A stretch of DNA of 64,000 nucleotides from Cyanobium sp. Morenito 9A2 (GTDB lineage: Bacteria; Cyanobacteriota; Cyanobacteriia; PCC-6307; Cyanobiaceae), in assembly GCF_024345575.1 (NCBI RefSeq), contig NZ_JAGQBJ010000012.1, positions 28,400-92,399 on the forward strand, read 5' to 3'. Below are positions 48,273 through 57,006 of this stretch, piece after piece; positions within the stretch are counted from its first letter, which is position 1, and every line of letters starts with the position of its first letter. A program made the translations under genes and the position numbers. The notes under the pieces were generated by a model that saw only the letters and a program-made list of their open reading frames with translations, did not search any database and was not told the origin of the DNA.

Positions 48273-48689
48273 TCACTGATCTTCCTCATACCAGACGGAG
48301 TTTCGCCCATTGCTCTTGAACTCTCCGGTTAATGCACGAGCATTCCGGAAGGCGACGACGATGCGCCCTTTCTCGACGCATTCTTGTACGTGGGCGCGAG
48401 CAGCTTGTATGGAAAAGGAGTCCTTGTCTTTCGAGTGCTTGAGCATCTCGTGCTCGACGTACTCATCAAGACGGTTTGGGTCCATGACGTGCGTCGTATC
48501 CGTGTCAATCTCAGCAGCAAGCAAGAAGTGATGCCCATGGAGCGTGCCAATTCTCAGGATGCGCTCATTGCGTACGCGGTTCAGCGATGCAAGCCAGAAT
48601 CCAGTAATTCCGTGACGTGAGCCAGATGGCTTGGCGAGTACAGAATCGACTACCGCATCTACCAACCAAGACTTGACGTTGAACGACAT
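48273..48689 (-). CDS. Hypothetical protein, third gene of the nuclease-helicase operon
   Basis: 138 residues, mixed alpha/beta, no membrane helix. Visible segments: VKSWLVDAVVDSVLAKPSGS, ILRIGTLHGHHFLLAAEIDT and ECVEKGRIVVAFRNARALTG. It starts 17 bp after the helicase gene on the same strand, so it is likely co-transcribed with it. Not recognised. Confidence 0.6.
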   Translation of the reverse strand: MSFNVKSWLVDAVVDSVLAKPSGSRHGITGFWLASLNRVRNERILRIGTLHGHHFLLAAEIDTDTTHVMDPNRLDEYVEHEMLKHSKDKDSFSIQAARAHVQECVEKGRIVVAFRNARALTGEFKSNGRNSVWYEEDQ

Positions 48690-48706
48690 AGGGTATCCAA
48701 TTCAGT

Positions 48707-51700
48707 TCAGCTGACATCTCGGCGATCATCTTCCATGGAAGCTTGGACCAAGCGGCACAACCGATTGATCTGCTCCGCCTCCTCCACCGTGTTGGCGATA
48801 CCCGTTACGAGGCCGGGTGAGCCGACAACGATCGAGAGGCAACGGGCACGGCTGATGGCCACGTTGAGCCGGTTGGGCTGCAACAGGAAACCCAGGCCCC
48901 GGGGGGCGGCATCTCCGTCACTGGCGGTGAGGGAGTGGATGGCCACGGGGGCTTCCTGGCCCTGGAATCGGTCCACCGTTCCCACCCGGGCACGGTTGCC
49001 CAGCCTTTGCTGCAGCCGGTTCACCTGAACGTTGTAGGGAGCCGTCACCAGGATGTCGATCGGGGTTAGGACCCCACTGCGTTCAGCGCCGCTGCTGGCA
49101 TGGCGGTAGCTGGAGCCCAGCAGGGATTTCACCAGCTGAGCGATGCGCTCGATTTCTTCTTCTGAGCTGACGCTGCAGCCGGTGTGCTCAACCGCCTCAA
49201 ACACCAACCCTTGGCTGGGGAGGACTCCACCATCGCTGCCGGTGAAGGGCTCCCGCCACTCGATCCGGTTGATCGCATTGGCGGGGCTGGCCTTGAGGCG
49301 GCCGTCGTAGAAGAGCGCCGACACCATCGAGGTGAGCGAGGGTTCCATCCGCCAGCTAGTGGCCAGGAACACGCCCCGATCTGCCGGCACCACCGCTTTG
49401 TCCTGCATCAGATACTCCAGGCAGGAGCGGCCGCTTTCTCCCGGGTGATCGGCCTGGCTGGGCTGGGCCAGTTGCTGCTGGTCGCCCACTAGCAGGATTC
49501 CTCGGGCGCAGCGAGCCATCACCAGCAGATTGGCCAGGGACATCTGCCCCGCCTCATCCACCACCAGCCAGTCGAAGGCCTCCTCCATCACGGGGCGAGC
49601 GAACATCCAGGCCGTGCCGCCCACCACGGCCATCGAGCCAGTGAGTGCATCGGGTTTGCAGAGCGCCACGGGCTGGCCGACCAGACCTTTGTCGTCTTTA
49701 GCGGTGCTGCATTTCACCACCTGCTGGCTGAGGCCACGGCCGGCGCAGGTGCTGTGGGCCTTGAGCAGCAGGTTGTTGATCGCGGCGTGGCTGTTCGAGC
49801 TGATCGCCACCCGCAGACCGCGCTGCACCAACTCGGCGATCATCTCGGCGGTGACGGTGGTCTTGCCAGTGCCGGGGGGGCCCTGGAGAGCGAGGGTCAG
49901 ATCGCTGTGGGAGGCAAGAAACGCCGCCAGATGGGCCGGCAAGGCGCTCGGATCGGCTGCGAGGGCAGCATTGAGCGAGATCAGTGGCTCAATGGCACGG
50001 CGCTCCAGCAGATGAACGATGGCGGCAGGGATGGGCTTGCCACCATCCACCCAGCTCTCGGCCTGGGCCAGCAGGCTGTCGCGTAGAAGCTCGCTGATGT
50101 CCTCGGGCACCTTGATCAGAGGGATGGGACCCCTGGGAAGTTCCACCGCCTGGCCGGCGGCCTGCCGCTTGTCTCTCGTGCTCCAGGGGTACTTGAGGGT
50201 GAGGGTGCCCTGTTCGCCGTCGATCACCACGGCCTGGAGCTTCTGGCCGGTCTCGGGGATCTCCAGCTTGATGGACCCATCTCCCAGAGCGACATGGAGT
50301 TTGAGGGTCTGACTCGGATCGAAGCAGAAGGTGTGCAGATCGGCGCCGGTGCGCGCACTCGGCACACTCTCGGAGCCTTGCCAGACGGCGCCGTTGATCG
50401 CCTCGCCATCGGCGTCGAGTTCCTCCGGACTCTGCAGGGCCTTGCCCCTGCGATCGAAGTAGGCCCACCAGGCCACCTTGGCCTCGCGGTGATGGAACGG
50501 CAGCAGCTGGGCTAGCAGGCGCTGCACCCGCCAGCTCAGGCCCCGGGGTCCCGGTTGCTCCTGGGCAAGCAAGTCGGCTTCTGGGGCATTGGCGGCTGGA
50601 TCGCTCTGGAGCTGCTCGGGCAACTCGGCGATCAACCGGGCGCTGAGGGTTTCCAGGGGCCAGGGTTCCGCCTCAGGGCGTTCCTCCTCCGGATATTCGA
50701 GTGGTTGCTCGGGTAGTCCCTGGGCGCGGCGCAGATCCAGCAGCCAGTCATGCAGCAGCACCGTGGAGACACAGTCGTCGCGGTTGTAGTCCTCGATGGC
50801 CTGAAGCCTGGGACTGGCTTCTGGGGCTGCGCCCGGCAGGGAAGGCTCACCGGAGGACTGCCAGTGCAGGTAAGCGACGACGGAATCACCGGCGTTGGTG
50901 ACATCGGCGCCGCGGGGGCCCATGTAGAGCCCCTCCACCTTCTTGATCGAGTAGCTGCCCTCACCGAGCACGATCGAGCGGGTGACGATCGGCAGCAGGT
51001 CACAGAGCAGATCACTGCGCAACCAGTTGTCGATCACCGCTTCTCGGGTGGAGTGCTGCTGGGAGAGGCGGCGCATCGCCGACTTTTCATAGCTGGCGTA
51101 GTGGTAGACGTGCAGGCTTGGATGAAGGCGCCGTCGTTCCTCCACCCAATCCACAAACCCCTCGAAGGCCCGCTTTTCTCCCAAGGAGCTATGGCCCCAC
51201 CAGGCGATGAAGGCTGCCGGCTCAGCCGGGGCCTCCCGGTAGCAGGCCCCAAAGAGGTATTCGAGCTTCTTGGCGGCAACGGCATCCTGAATGCCCTCCA
51301 TGTCGAACCAGATGTCGCCGGCATCGGCGGCGGGGAGGGCGGCCAGGCCCTTGCCCGGCTGCAGGGGGCGCACCAGGAAGGCGGGCGTCCCATCGGCCCC
51401 ATGGGGTGTGAGTTGCAGCTGGGCCTGCTGACGTAACTCGAACAGGACCTCGGCCGCAAGGCCAGCGATGCTGGCGCCGGGAGACAGTGCGGCCAGCTGC
51501 TCGATCGTGTGGATGCCGGCGGTCTTGAGCTTGAGGCGCTGGGTCTGGCGCATGTTCGCCACCAGCACGAGATCCCGCTCGGCAATCAGCCGCTCCTCGA
51601 TGAAGGCGCTCCAGCTGCCGTGATCACCGGGTTCATCCTCCGGCGGCGAGGCGGAATCAAAGGAAGCACAGAAATCGCGGTAGCGGTTGCGGAGCTGCTG

Positions 51701-52252
51701 GTACCAGGCCCAGAAACGATCGGTGTCATAGGTCTGGAAGCGGCCACCACCGAGAAACAACTCGAAGCGATCGGGCCGGTGCCCCAGCAATGGAGTGAGC
51801 AGCTCGACGTAGGCACAGGCCTGGACCAGAAAAGTGGTGCGTGGCTTGCTGGCCAGCTTGCATTCGATCGGGATGTAGCTCCATTCGCCGAGATCTGAGG
51901 GCTGGGGAATCCTGCGCAGCACATCGGCCGAGCCCCGGAGCTCTCCGTTGTTCAGAGAGGCCTGATGGATGAAGTCGAACCCTGCTGCCATCGCCTCGCG
52001 GGTGGCGACGTAATCAGCCTCGTTCTGCTTGCCGGCCAGGCGGGCGATGCGATAGCCCTCGGCTTCCAACCGGTTGAGCAACACCTGCTCGAGGCGCAGA
52101 CCATCGGCGAACAGTTGCTCATCAAGGGAGGAGGGAGGCGGTTGCTCGCCAGTGAAAAGCCCCCTGGCTTTGAGCTCCTCCCACCAGGCCCCGATCCGAG
52201 GGCTGCGGCTGAAGAGGGCGAGTTGGCTGGGGGTGATAGGGCGGTGTGCCAT
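48707..52252 (-). CDS. RecB-like nuclease fused to a DNA2/Upf1-type helicase (TM0106 type)
   Basis: 1181 residues. The N-terminal part has a RecB-like PD-(D/E)xK site (SYIPIECKLASKPRT then VQACAYVELL, about residues 125-150). A second RNase H-like region (WFDMEGIQDAV, NRDDCVSTVLLHDWLLDLR) is usual in TM0106 proteins. The C-terminal superfamily 1 helicase has Walker A LALQGPPGTGKTTVTAE, Walker B WLVVDEAGQMSLANLL, FLATSWRMEPSL, VDRFQGQE and LNVAISRA. It would unwind and cut DNA or RNA-DNA ends. The gene is GC-rich and intact, 18 bp after an AT-rich endonuclease-like gene. Confidence 0.85.
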   Translation of the reverse strand: MAHRPITPSQLALFSRSPRIGAWWEELKARGLFTGEQPPPSSLDEQLFADGLRLEQVLLNRLEAEGYRIARLAGKQNEADYVATREAMAAGFDFIHQASLNNGELRGSADVLRRIPQPSDLGEWSYIPIECKLASKPRTTFLVQACAYVELLTPLLGHRPDRFELFLGGGRFQTYDTDRFWAWYQQLRNRYRDFCASFDSASPPEDEPGDHGSWSAFIEERLIAERDLVLVANMRQTQRLKLKTAGIHTIEQLAALSPGASIAGLAAEVLFELRQQAQLQLTPHGADGTPAFLVRPLQPGKGLAALPAADAGDIWFDMEGIQDAVAAKKLEYLFGACYREAPAEPAAFIAWWGHSSLGEKRAFEGFVDWVEERRRLHPSLHVYHYASYEKSAMRRLSQQHSTREAVIDNWLRSDLLCDLLPIVTRSIVLGEGSYSIKKVEGLYMGPRGADVTNAGDSVVAYLHWQSSGEPSLPGAAPEASPRLQAIEDYNRDDCVSTVLLHDWLLDLRRAQGLPEQPLEYPEEERPEAEPWPLETLSARLIAELPEQLQSDPAANAPEADLLAQEQPGPRGLSWRVQRLLAQLLPFHHREAKVAWWAYFDRRGKALQSPEELDADGEAINGAVWQGSESVPSARTGADLHTFCFDPSQTLKLHVALGDGSIKLEIPETGQKLQAVVIDGEQGTLTLKYPWSTRDKRQAAGQAVELPRGPIPLIKVPEDISELLRDSLLAQAESWVDGGKPIPAAIVHLLERRAIEPLISLNAALAADPSALPAHLAAFLASHSDLTLALQGPPGTGKTTVTAEMIAELVQRGLRVAISSNSHAAINNLLLKAHSTCAGRGLSQQVVKCSTAKDDKGLVGQPVALCKPDALTGSMAVVGGTAWMFARPVMEEAFDWLVVDEAGQMSLANLLVMARCARGILLVGDQQQLAQPSQADHPGESGRSCLEYLMQDKAVVPADRGVFLATSWRMEPSLTSMVSALFYDGRLKASPANAINRIEWREPFTGSDGGVLPSQGLVFEAVEHTGCSVSSEEEIERIAQLVKSLLGSSYRHASSGAERSGVLTPIDILVTAPYNVQVNRLQQRLGNRARVGTVDRFQGQEAPVAIHSLTASDGDAAPRGLGFLLQPNRLNVAISRARCLSIVVGSPGLVTGIANTVEEAEQINRLCRLVQASMEDDRRDVS

Positions 52253-52270
52253 GAAAATGAGAAGTGTATT

Positions 52271-53281
52271 TCAGCCAGCTTTGTCTATTATCCAAGAGAC
52301 AAGACCTGCTTCAATAGCCATAGGGGCAATTCTAGTAGTATCGAGTATGGTTACAATTGAAGCATCTATTTCAGGTGGAATTATATATTCTTCTAAAGCA
52401 ATCTCGGAAGTATGAAAAACGTAATAAAATGCACTATATGTTCCTCGATCGGCAGCTTGCAGGTATTGCTCAAACTCTACTGGGGTAGTTCTTGCTTTGA
52501 CTTGAACGGCTACCATGGCGCCATTGAGAGGGTTTTCAAAAGCAATATCAATAAAACTCATTACTCTTCCGGTAATGCTTACTCGTCGGAGAGTCTGTGA
52601 GAAGATGAGTTCCACCAGCAGTTCAAAGTCCCCAGGCGTTAGTGAGCGGATGGCCTCGGATAATCCGCCGTAGAGCTCCTCCATGGCATTATCAATTTTG
52701 ATTTGATAGGGATGTCGCTGGCAGTTTATTCGACGAAGTAGGTAGTTCCTTACATCAATCCCAACAGCGCAAGAAGTGCCAGGGAAGCCCTTCGTCATAG
52801 TCACGCGGCCCGAAAGCTTATCTTCAAGCAGCTCTCTACCACTCACGTCAGAGCAATACCACTTGTCAACCACCTGACGATAGCTGCCTCCATCCTCACT
52901 TGAGCGTCTTGGTGCAATTGCAGGATCGAGAACTGCATAATAAAGCTTCCGTGCATGAAACGTTACCCAGAGAGTTTCGTCTCCTGATTCAAAAAAGAAG
53001 CGCAACTGATTTGTTGTACGCGTTGCCTCCTTTCTCCTGGCAGGGTCGCTTCCTTTCGCACTGTTGTAATGGAAATCCCAAACTTTCCTCCAAGCCTCAG
53101 AAAGGTCACTGGCGATCGGCGCCTCAGAGATGAGCCGAAAGCAGTCCGGATCAGCTGAACAAAATCCAATATAGCAATTATTATCCGCTATGCAACTTGC
53201 CTCTCGACAGCCTTTTTCGCCTAGCTTGATAAAGCGCACATTCGTGATCTTGCTAAGATTAATGGTCATAGATAAATCCAA
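52271..53281 (-). CDS. Restriction-endonuclease-like protein with EVE-like N-terminus
   Basis: Up to 336 residues (an ATG four codons in, MTINLSKIT, is likely). The first ~190 residues resemble a PUA/EVE-type reader of modified bases (ESGDETLWVTFHARKLYYAV). The C-terminal part has an Mrr-like catalytic pattern: LTPGDFELLVELIFSQTLRR, then Asp in FIDIAFENP and Gln-x-Lys in VAVQVKARTTPVEFEQYL. This layout suggests a type IV enzyme that senses modified DNA. The DNA is clearly AT-richer than its neighbours. It is first in the operon with the nuclease-helicase. Confidence 0.65.
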   Translation of the reverse strand: MDLSMTINLSKITNVRFIKLGEKGCREASCIADNNCYIGFCSADPDCFRLISEAPIASDLSEAWRKVWDFHYNSAKGSDPARRKEATRTTNQLRFFFESGDETLWVTFHARKLYYAVLDPAIAPRRSSEDGGSYRQVVDKWYCSDVSGRELLEDKLSGRVTMTKGFPGTSCAVGIDVRNYLLRRINCQRHPYQIKIDNAMEELYGGLSEAIRSLTPGDFELLVELIFSQTLRRVSITGRVMSFIDIAFENPLNGAMVAVQVKARTTPVEFEQYLQAADRGTYSAFYYVFHTSEIALEEYIIPPEIDASIVTILDTTRIAPMAIEAGLVSWIIDKAG

Positions 53282-53390
53282 GATTACGGGAATAATTCCG
53301 TGTGAAGGGGTTAAGAAGCCAAGGATCGTCTTCGATCTGCTTTACGCCTGAATCTGTCATTACAAGAAACTTATCGGTCCTCCATCTACG

Positions 53391-54023
53391 TCACCGTGAT
53401 TCTGGGCCCAAAGCCAGACACGTCAACACTCCACTGCAGAACGCTCCCGTATCAATTCCAATCCGATGCGGTAACCGCGTCACCTGGTAGTCATGGCGAA
53501 AGGTATGCCCATGCACCACGGTGTAGGGCAACTCGTGGGGCTTGGTGAGAAATGGCCGCCGGATCCAGATCAGGTCATCTGTGGCCTGGTGCTCCAGGCG
53601 GATGCCGGGGCGGACGCCTGCATGGACGAACAGATAGTCGCCGCGGATGGCCGTGAACGGCAGCTGCTCGAACCAGTCCCGGCGCTCGCGGGCCAGGGGC
53701 AGGAGGTCAGGGTTGCCGCCGTTGTACAGCCATAAGTCCACGTCCTGGTCCTGCGCTCTTGGCGCCAGCGCCTTCAGCAGCATCTGCTCGTGGTTGCCCC
53801 GCAGCACCGTCACCGCCGCCAGACCGAAGGCGGCGGGATTCTCCTGCAGCAGCCACACCTGCTCCAGCACCTTCCGGTCGCCCTCGGATTCGGGGGAGCG
53901 ATCGATCAGGTCCCCCAGGAAGATCAGCTCAGCCCCCGTGTCTAGGTGCGGCCAGAGTTTCTGCTCCAGCAGGGAGGCGCAGCCGTGCACATCCCCGATG
54001 GCCACCACGTCAGTTCTGGTCAT
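53391..54023 (-). CDS. PPP-type metallophosphoesterase
   Basis: A 210-residue protein phosphatase or nucleotidase of the PPP/ApaH fold. All metal motifs are present: GDVHG at residues 10-14, LGDLIDRSPE, LRGNHEQML, and the late VVHGHTF and IDTGAF. The size fits bacterial PrpA-like serine/threonine phosphatases. It overlaps the VWA gene by 14 nt, so they are co-translated and may act on the same targets. Confidence 0.88.
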   Translation of the reverse strand: MTRTDVVAIGDVHGCASLLEQKLWPHLDTGAELIFLGDLIDRSPESEGDRKVLEQVWLLQENPAAFGLAAVTVLRGNHEQMLLKALAPRAQDQDVDLWLYNGGNPDLLPLARERRDWFEQLPFTAIRGDYLFVHAGVRPGIRLEHQATDDLIWIRRPFLTKPHELPYTVVHGHTFRHDYQVTRLPHRIGIDTGAFCSGVLTCLALGPESR

Positions 54024-55266
54024 CGGCGCTATCCCAGACGTTCAGGCTGGAGCGCTGCGACTCCCGCTTCAGGTTCTTGCGGCTGCGGTTCGGGTCGCTC
54101 TTGAGCATGGCCAGCTTTTCGTTCAGCAGGTCGAGTTCCCGCGAGAGCTTGGGGCTGGCGGGCATCGCCGACAGCTCCTCATACAGCTGGCTCAGGTTGA
54201 GGCTGGCGCTGCTGATATCCCCCCGATCAAGTTCGGCGATCACATGTCTGCGCTCCCGGTTGGCCCGCAGCAGCGCCAGTTGTTCAGCCACCGCCTCATC
54301 GGGGTCAAGCTGCTTGATCTCCTCGCTGTCCATCACCGGCAACGTCAGATGCTCGATCAGGGTCTGCCGTTCGCTGCTACCGGGAGCCTCCCAGGCCAGC
54401 CGCACGCTGAGGATCTCCTGATTGGGGATCCAGGCGGGCAGTTGGAGCTGCACACCCACATTGAGCTCCTGGCCGGCGCGCAGATTGGGGAGCTGGTGGT
54501 TGCCGGCACCGGTGGGCTTGAGGTCGTTGAGCAGATCCACCACCTCGGCGCCATGCTTGCCGCGCACCCCCAGGCTCACCCGCCGCCCGATGGTGGTGGC
54601 CAGGCCCTGAAGCTCGGAGGCGTAGAGATCCGCCAGCTGGCTGGGGCTTTCGATGTGGGCCAGGGTGCCATCGCCTGCAGCGGCCATGGCCCCCATCAGG
54701 TCTTCATCGAAGTCCGCCCCCAGGCCAAAGGCACTGGTGCTGATGCCCCGCTGGGTGAGGCCTGCCACCTTGGTGGCGATCTGTTCCTGGTCGGTGAGGC
54801 CCTCATTGGCCTGGCCATCGGAGAGCAGCAGCACCCGGTTCATCTGGGTGGGATCGAGGTGTTCGGCCACCTGGGTGGCTCCAGCCAGCCAGCCATCAAA
54901 GAGGGCCGTGCAGCTGCCGCTGTGGATGGTGTTGATTGCCGCGATGAAGGGCTGGGGATCGATGACGGGGGTGGAGGGCACGACCACCTTCACCTCGTCG
55001 TCGAAGCTGACGATGGCGAGACGATCACGGTTGGTGAGTTCCCCGGCCAGGAAGCGGGCCGCCTTGCGGGCATAGCTGAGCTTGGTGCCGCTCATCGAGC
55101 CGGAGCGGTCGATCACCAGAGCCAGGTTCAGCGGAGGTCGCTGCTGACGTTGGGGCTCAGCTTTCAGGGCTGGGGGTGTGATCGTGAGCAGCAGATCAAG
55201 GCGTGACGGGCGATCAGAAGCCACGGCAGGCCGCAGGGGCCGAAAGCGCAGGCTGGGTTGGGTCAT
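54010..55266 (-). CDS. Von Willebrand factor A domain protein
   Basis: 418 residues from the ATG at 55266. The MIDAS metal site is DRSGSMSG at 53-60, with the later LLLSDGQANEG and FGLGADFDEDLM. A beta-rich part follows (VSLGVRGKHGAEVVDLL), then a helical tail (SQLYEELSAMPASPKL, LNEKLAMLKSDPNRSR). No signal peptide or membrane helix, so it is cytoplasmic and probably a metal-dependent protein-binding scaffold. The long upstream extension of the frame overlaps the MerR-like gene and was rejected. Confidence 0.85.
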   Translation of the reverse strand: MTQPSLRFRPLRPAVASDRPSRLDLLLTITPPALKAEPQRQQRPPLNLALVIDRSGSMSGTKLSYARKAARFLAGELTNRDRLAIVSFDDEVKVVVPSTPVIDPQPFIAAINTIHSGSCTALFDGWLAGATQVAEHLDPTQMNRVLLLSDGQANEGLTDQEQIATKVAGLTQRGISTSAFGLGADFDEDLMGAMAAAGDGTLAHIESPSQLADLYASELQGLATTIGRRVSLGVRGKHGAEVVDLLNDLKPTGAGNHQLPNLRAGQELNVGVQLQLPAWIPNQEILSVRLAWEAPGSSERQTLIEHLTLPVMDSEEIKQLDPDEAVAEQLALLRANRERRHVIAELDRGDISSASLNLSQLYEELSAMPASPKLSRELDLLNEKLAMLKSDPNRSRKNLKRESQRSSLNVWDSADDQN

Positions 55267-55321
55267 GGTTGGTTTGAAAGGCGGTTGGATGGGAATTGGA
55301 CAGGGTTTGACGGTGCTGGGC

Positions 55322-56026
55322 TCAGCTCTGGGAGCCGTCGAGCAGGTCGTTGAGACGTTCACCGAGCTTCTGGAGCCAGGACAGGCGGCGACTTCCAGGC
55401 GGCGGAATCGAGACCGAATCACTGATGTGTAACTCGATTCCAGGGAAGAGGCTGAAGCGGTGCCAGCGGCTGGCGGCGTCGCGACTGCCGCCACTCCGAG
55501 AGGTGCTTCTGGAGGTGCTCCGGGTGGAGGAGGAACTGGGAGAGCGGGAGAAGGAAGGAGACGGCAGCGGTGAGCCGAGCAGGGATAGGGGCAGGGAGCC
55601 ACTGCCCTCAAGCCGTGAGGGAGAAGACTCCCGTTCGAGGCCCTGCAGGTAAGCCAGGGCCTCGTTGCCGGGTTCGCCCGATGGGGTGGGCGTTGCGGGG
55701 GGGTCAGTGGAACCCTCGAGCTGAGCGAGCTGATCGGCGATCTCGTCGTCCGCCAGGACGCAGAGGGGGGCAATGGCCGAGAGGCTGAGACCGCGCCGGG
55801 CCAGGGAGCGGATCAGCAACAACTGCAGCAGGTGACGTTGGCCATAGACGGCACTGCGGCCCTCCTTGCCGGGGCGATCGATCAGCCCCTGGGTGGCATA
55901 GAGGCGCACGGTGCGCGCGGTGATCTCCTCCCCCAGCTGTTCACTGGCCAATTCCAGGAGATCCTCGAGGCCATAGAAGGTCTCGAAGGATTGGGGGGGC
56001 AGGGAATCGGCTGGGGGCTTGACCAT
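55322..56026 (-). CDS. MerR-family transcriptional regulator
   Basis: 234 residues from the ATG at 56026. The DNA-binding domain is ITARTVRLYATQGLIDRPGK with GRSAVYGQRHLLQLLLIRSL and RRGLSLSAIAPL, normal for MerR. The rest is a Ser/Pro-rich linker (SPSFSRSPSSSSTRS) and a C-terminal part with IELHISDSVSIPPPGSRR and LGERLNDLLDG. There is no recognised metal or drug pocket. The -10 box ends 7 bases before the ATG, so the mRNA may be leaderless. It precedes the VWA gene by 55 bp. Confidence 0.85.
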   Translation of the reverse strand: MVKPPADSLPPQSFETFYGLEDLLELASEQLGEEITARTVRLYATQGLIDRPGKEGRSAVYGQRHLLQLLLIRSLARRGLSLSAIAPLCVLADDEIADQLAQLEGSTDPPATPTPSGEPGNEALAYLQGLERESSPSRLEGSGSLPLSLLGSPLPSPSFSRSPSSSSTRSTSRSTSRSGGSRDAASRWHRFSLFPGIELHISDSVSIPPPGSRRLSWLQKLGERLNDLLDGSQS

Positions 56027-56033
56027 GAACCTA

Positions 56034-56062
56034 TGATTACACAGTTGCAGTGCAACCGTCAA
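56034..56062 (-). promoter_or_regulatory. Promoter of the MerR-like operon with palindromic operator
   Basis: On the minus strand: TTGACG (56062-56057), a 17-bp spacer, TAATCA (56039-56034). The spacer contains the perfect palindrome GTTGCA-C-TGCAAC (56044-56056). An operator between -35 and -10 is the usual MerR arrangement, so autoregulation is likely. Confidence 0.65.
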
Positions 56063-56147
56063 GCGGTTTGAGTCATGGGGCAGGCGCCCCTGAACCACGC
56101 ATCAAGCTTCCCCCCTTCTCGCCCGGTCTGGGCGGCACCTCCTGCGA

Positions 56148-56996
56148 ATGACCACCACCCCCACCGCACCCAACCTCCAGCAGCGTTTGCTCGAGCATCT
56201 GCAGGTGCTGGCCCGACCCCGCCACGCCCGCTGGGATGAACTCGGCCTATTGGCCGTGCGCTCCTACATAGCCGAACAGCTGGGTGCCCTGGGCCCCGTG
56301 GAGGAGCACCGCTTCCACTCGGGGATCGATGCGGGCGTCAACCTGATCCTCAAACTGCCCGGCCAACACAACCACCTTGACCCTCTGCTTGTCGCCGCCC
56401 ACTACGACGGGCCGCTTAATTCACCCGGTGCCGACGACAACGCCACGGGTGTGGCGGCCCTGATCGAGCTGGCCCAGCGCTGGGCGGTGAATCCCGCAAA
56501 GCGACCGGTGTGGATCGTCGCCTTTGATCTCGAGGAGTGGGGCATGCTCGGCAGCGCGGCCCTGGCCACTGAGCTCAAGGCTTCCGGCCAGAAGCTGCGG
56601 CTGATGGTCAGCCTGGAGATGCTCGGCTACACGGCCGAAACCCAGAACTACCCGGTGCCCGGGATGCGGGCCCTGTTCGGCGATCGCGGCGACTTCATCG
56701 CCGTGGTGGGCAACACGGCCACGGCTCCGCTGCTGCCGGGCCTGGCCCAGCGCATGGGGCGGCACGTGCGCACCAACGTGCTTCCCGTTCCGATGAAGGG
56801 CCGGCTGCTGCCCGATGTGCGCCTCTCCGACCACAGCCCCTTCTGGGATGCGGGCTACGACGCCGTGATGGTCACCGACACCTCCTTCATGCGGAACCCC
56901 CACTACCACCAGGCCAGCGACACGATCGACACCCTGGATCTGCCCTTCCTCGCTGCCGTCACCGAAGCGGTGCAGGCCGGCCTGAGCCAACTCTGA
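56148..56996 (+). CDS. M28-family metallopeptidase
   Basis: A 282-residue zinc aminopeptidase-like enzyme. Metal ligands follow the family order: VAAHYDGPLNSPGADDNATG (His and Asp), FDLEEWGMLGS (Glu pair), SLEMLGY and a late His in NPHYHQASDT. No signal peptide, so it works in the cytoplasm. It diverges from the MerR-like gene, whose promoter palindrome lies in the shared 121-bp gap, and is followed after 10 bp by the ADP-ribosylglycohydrolase gene. Confidence 0.85.
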   Translation: MTTTPTAPNLQQRLLEHLQVLARPRHARWDELGLLAVRSYIAEQLGALGPVEEHRFHSGIDAGVNLILKLPGQHNHLDPLLVAAHYDGPLNSPGADDNATGVAALIELAQRWAVNPAKRPVWIVAFDLEEWGMLGSAALATELKASGQKLRLMVSLEMLGYTAETQNYPVPGMRALFGDRGDFIAVVGNTATAPLLPGLAQRMGRHVRTNVLPVPMKGRLLPDVRLSDHSPFWDAGYDAVMVTDTSFMRNPHYHQASDTIDTLDLPFLAAVTEAVQAGLSQL

Positions 56997-57006
56997 AGCC
57001 ATCGCC

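Noticed and set aside
53647..55206. A 519-codon plus-strand frame
   Set aside because: Antisense to the VWA protein gene, which has an intact MIDAS motif.
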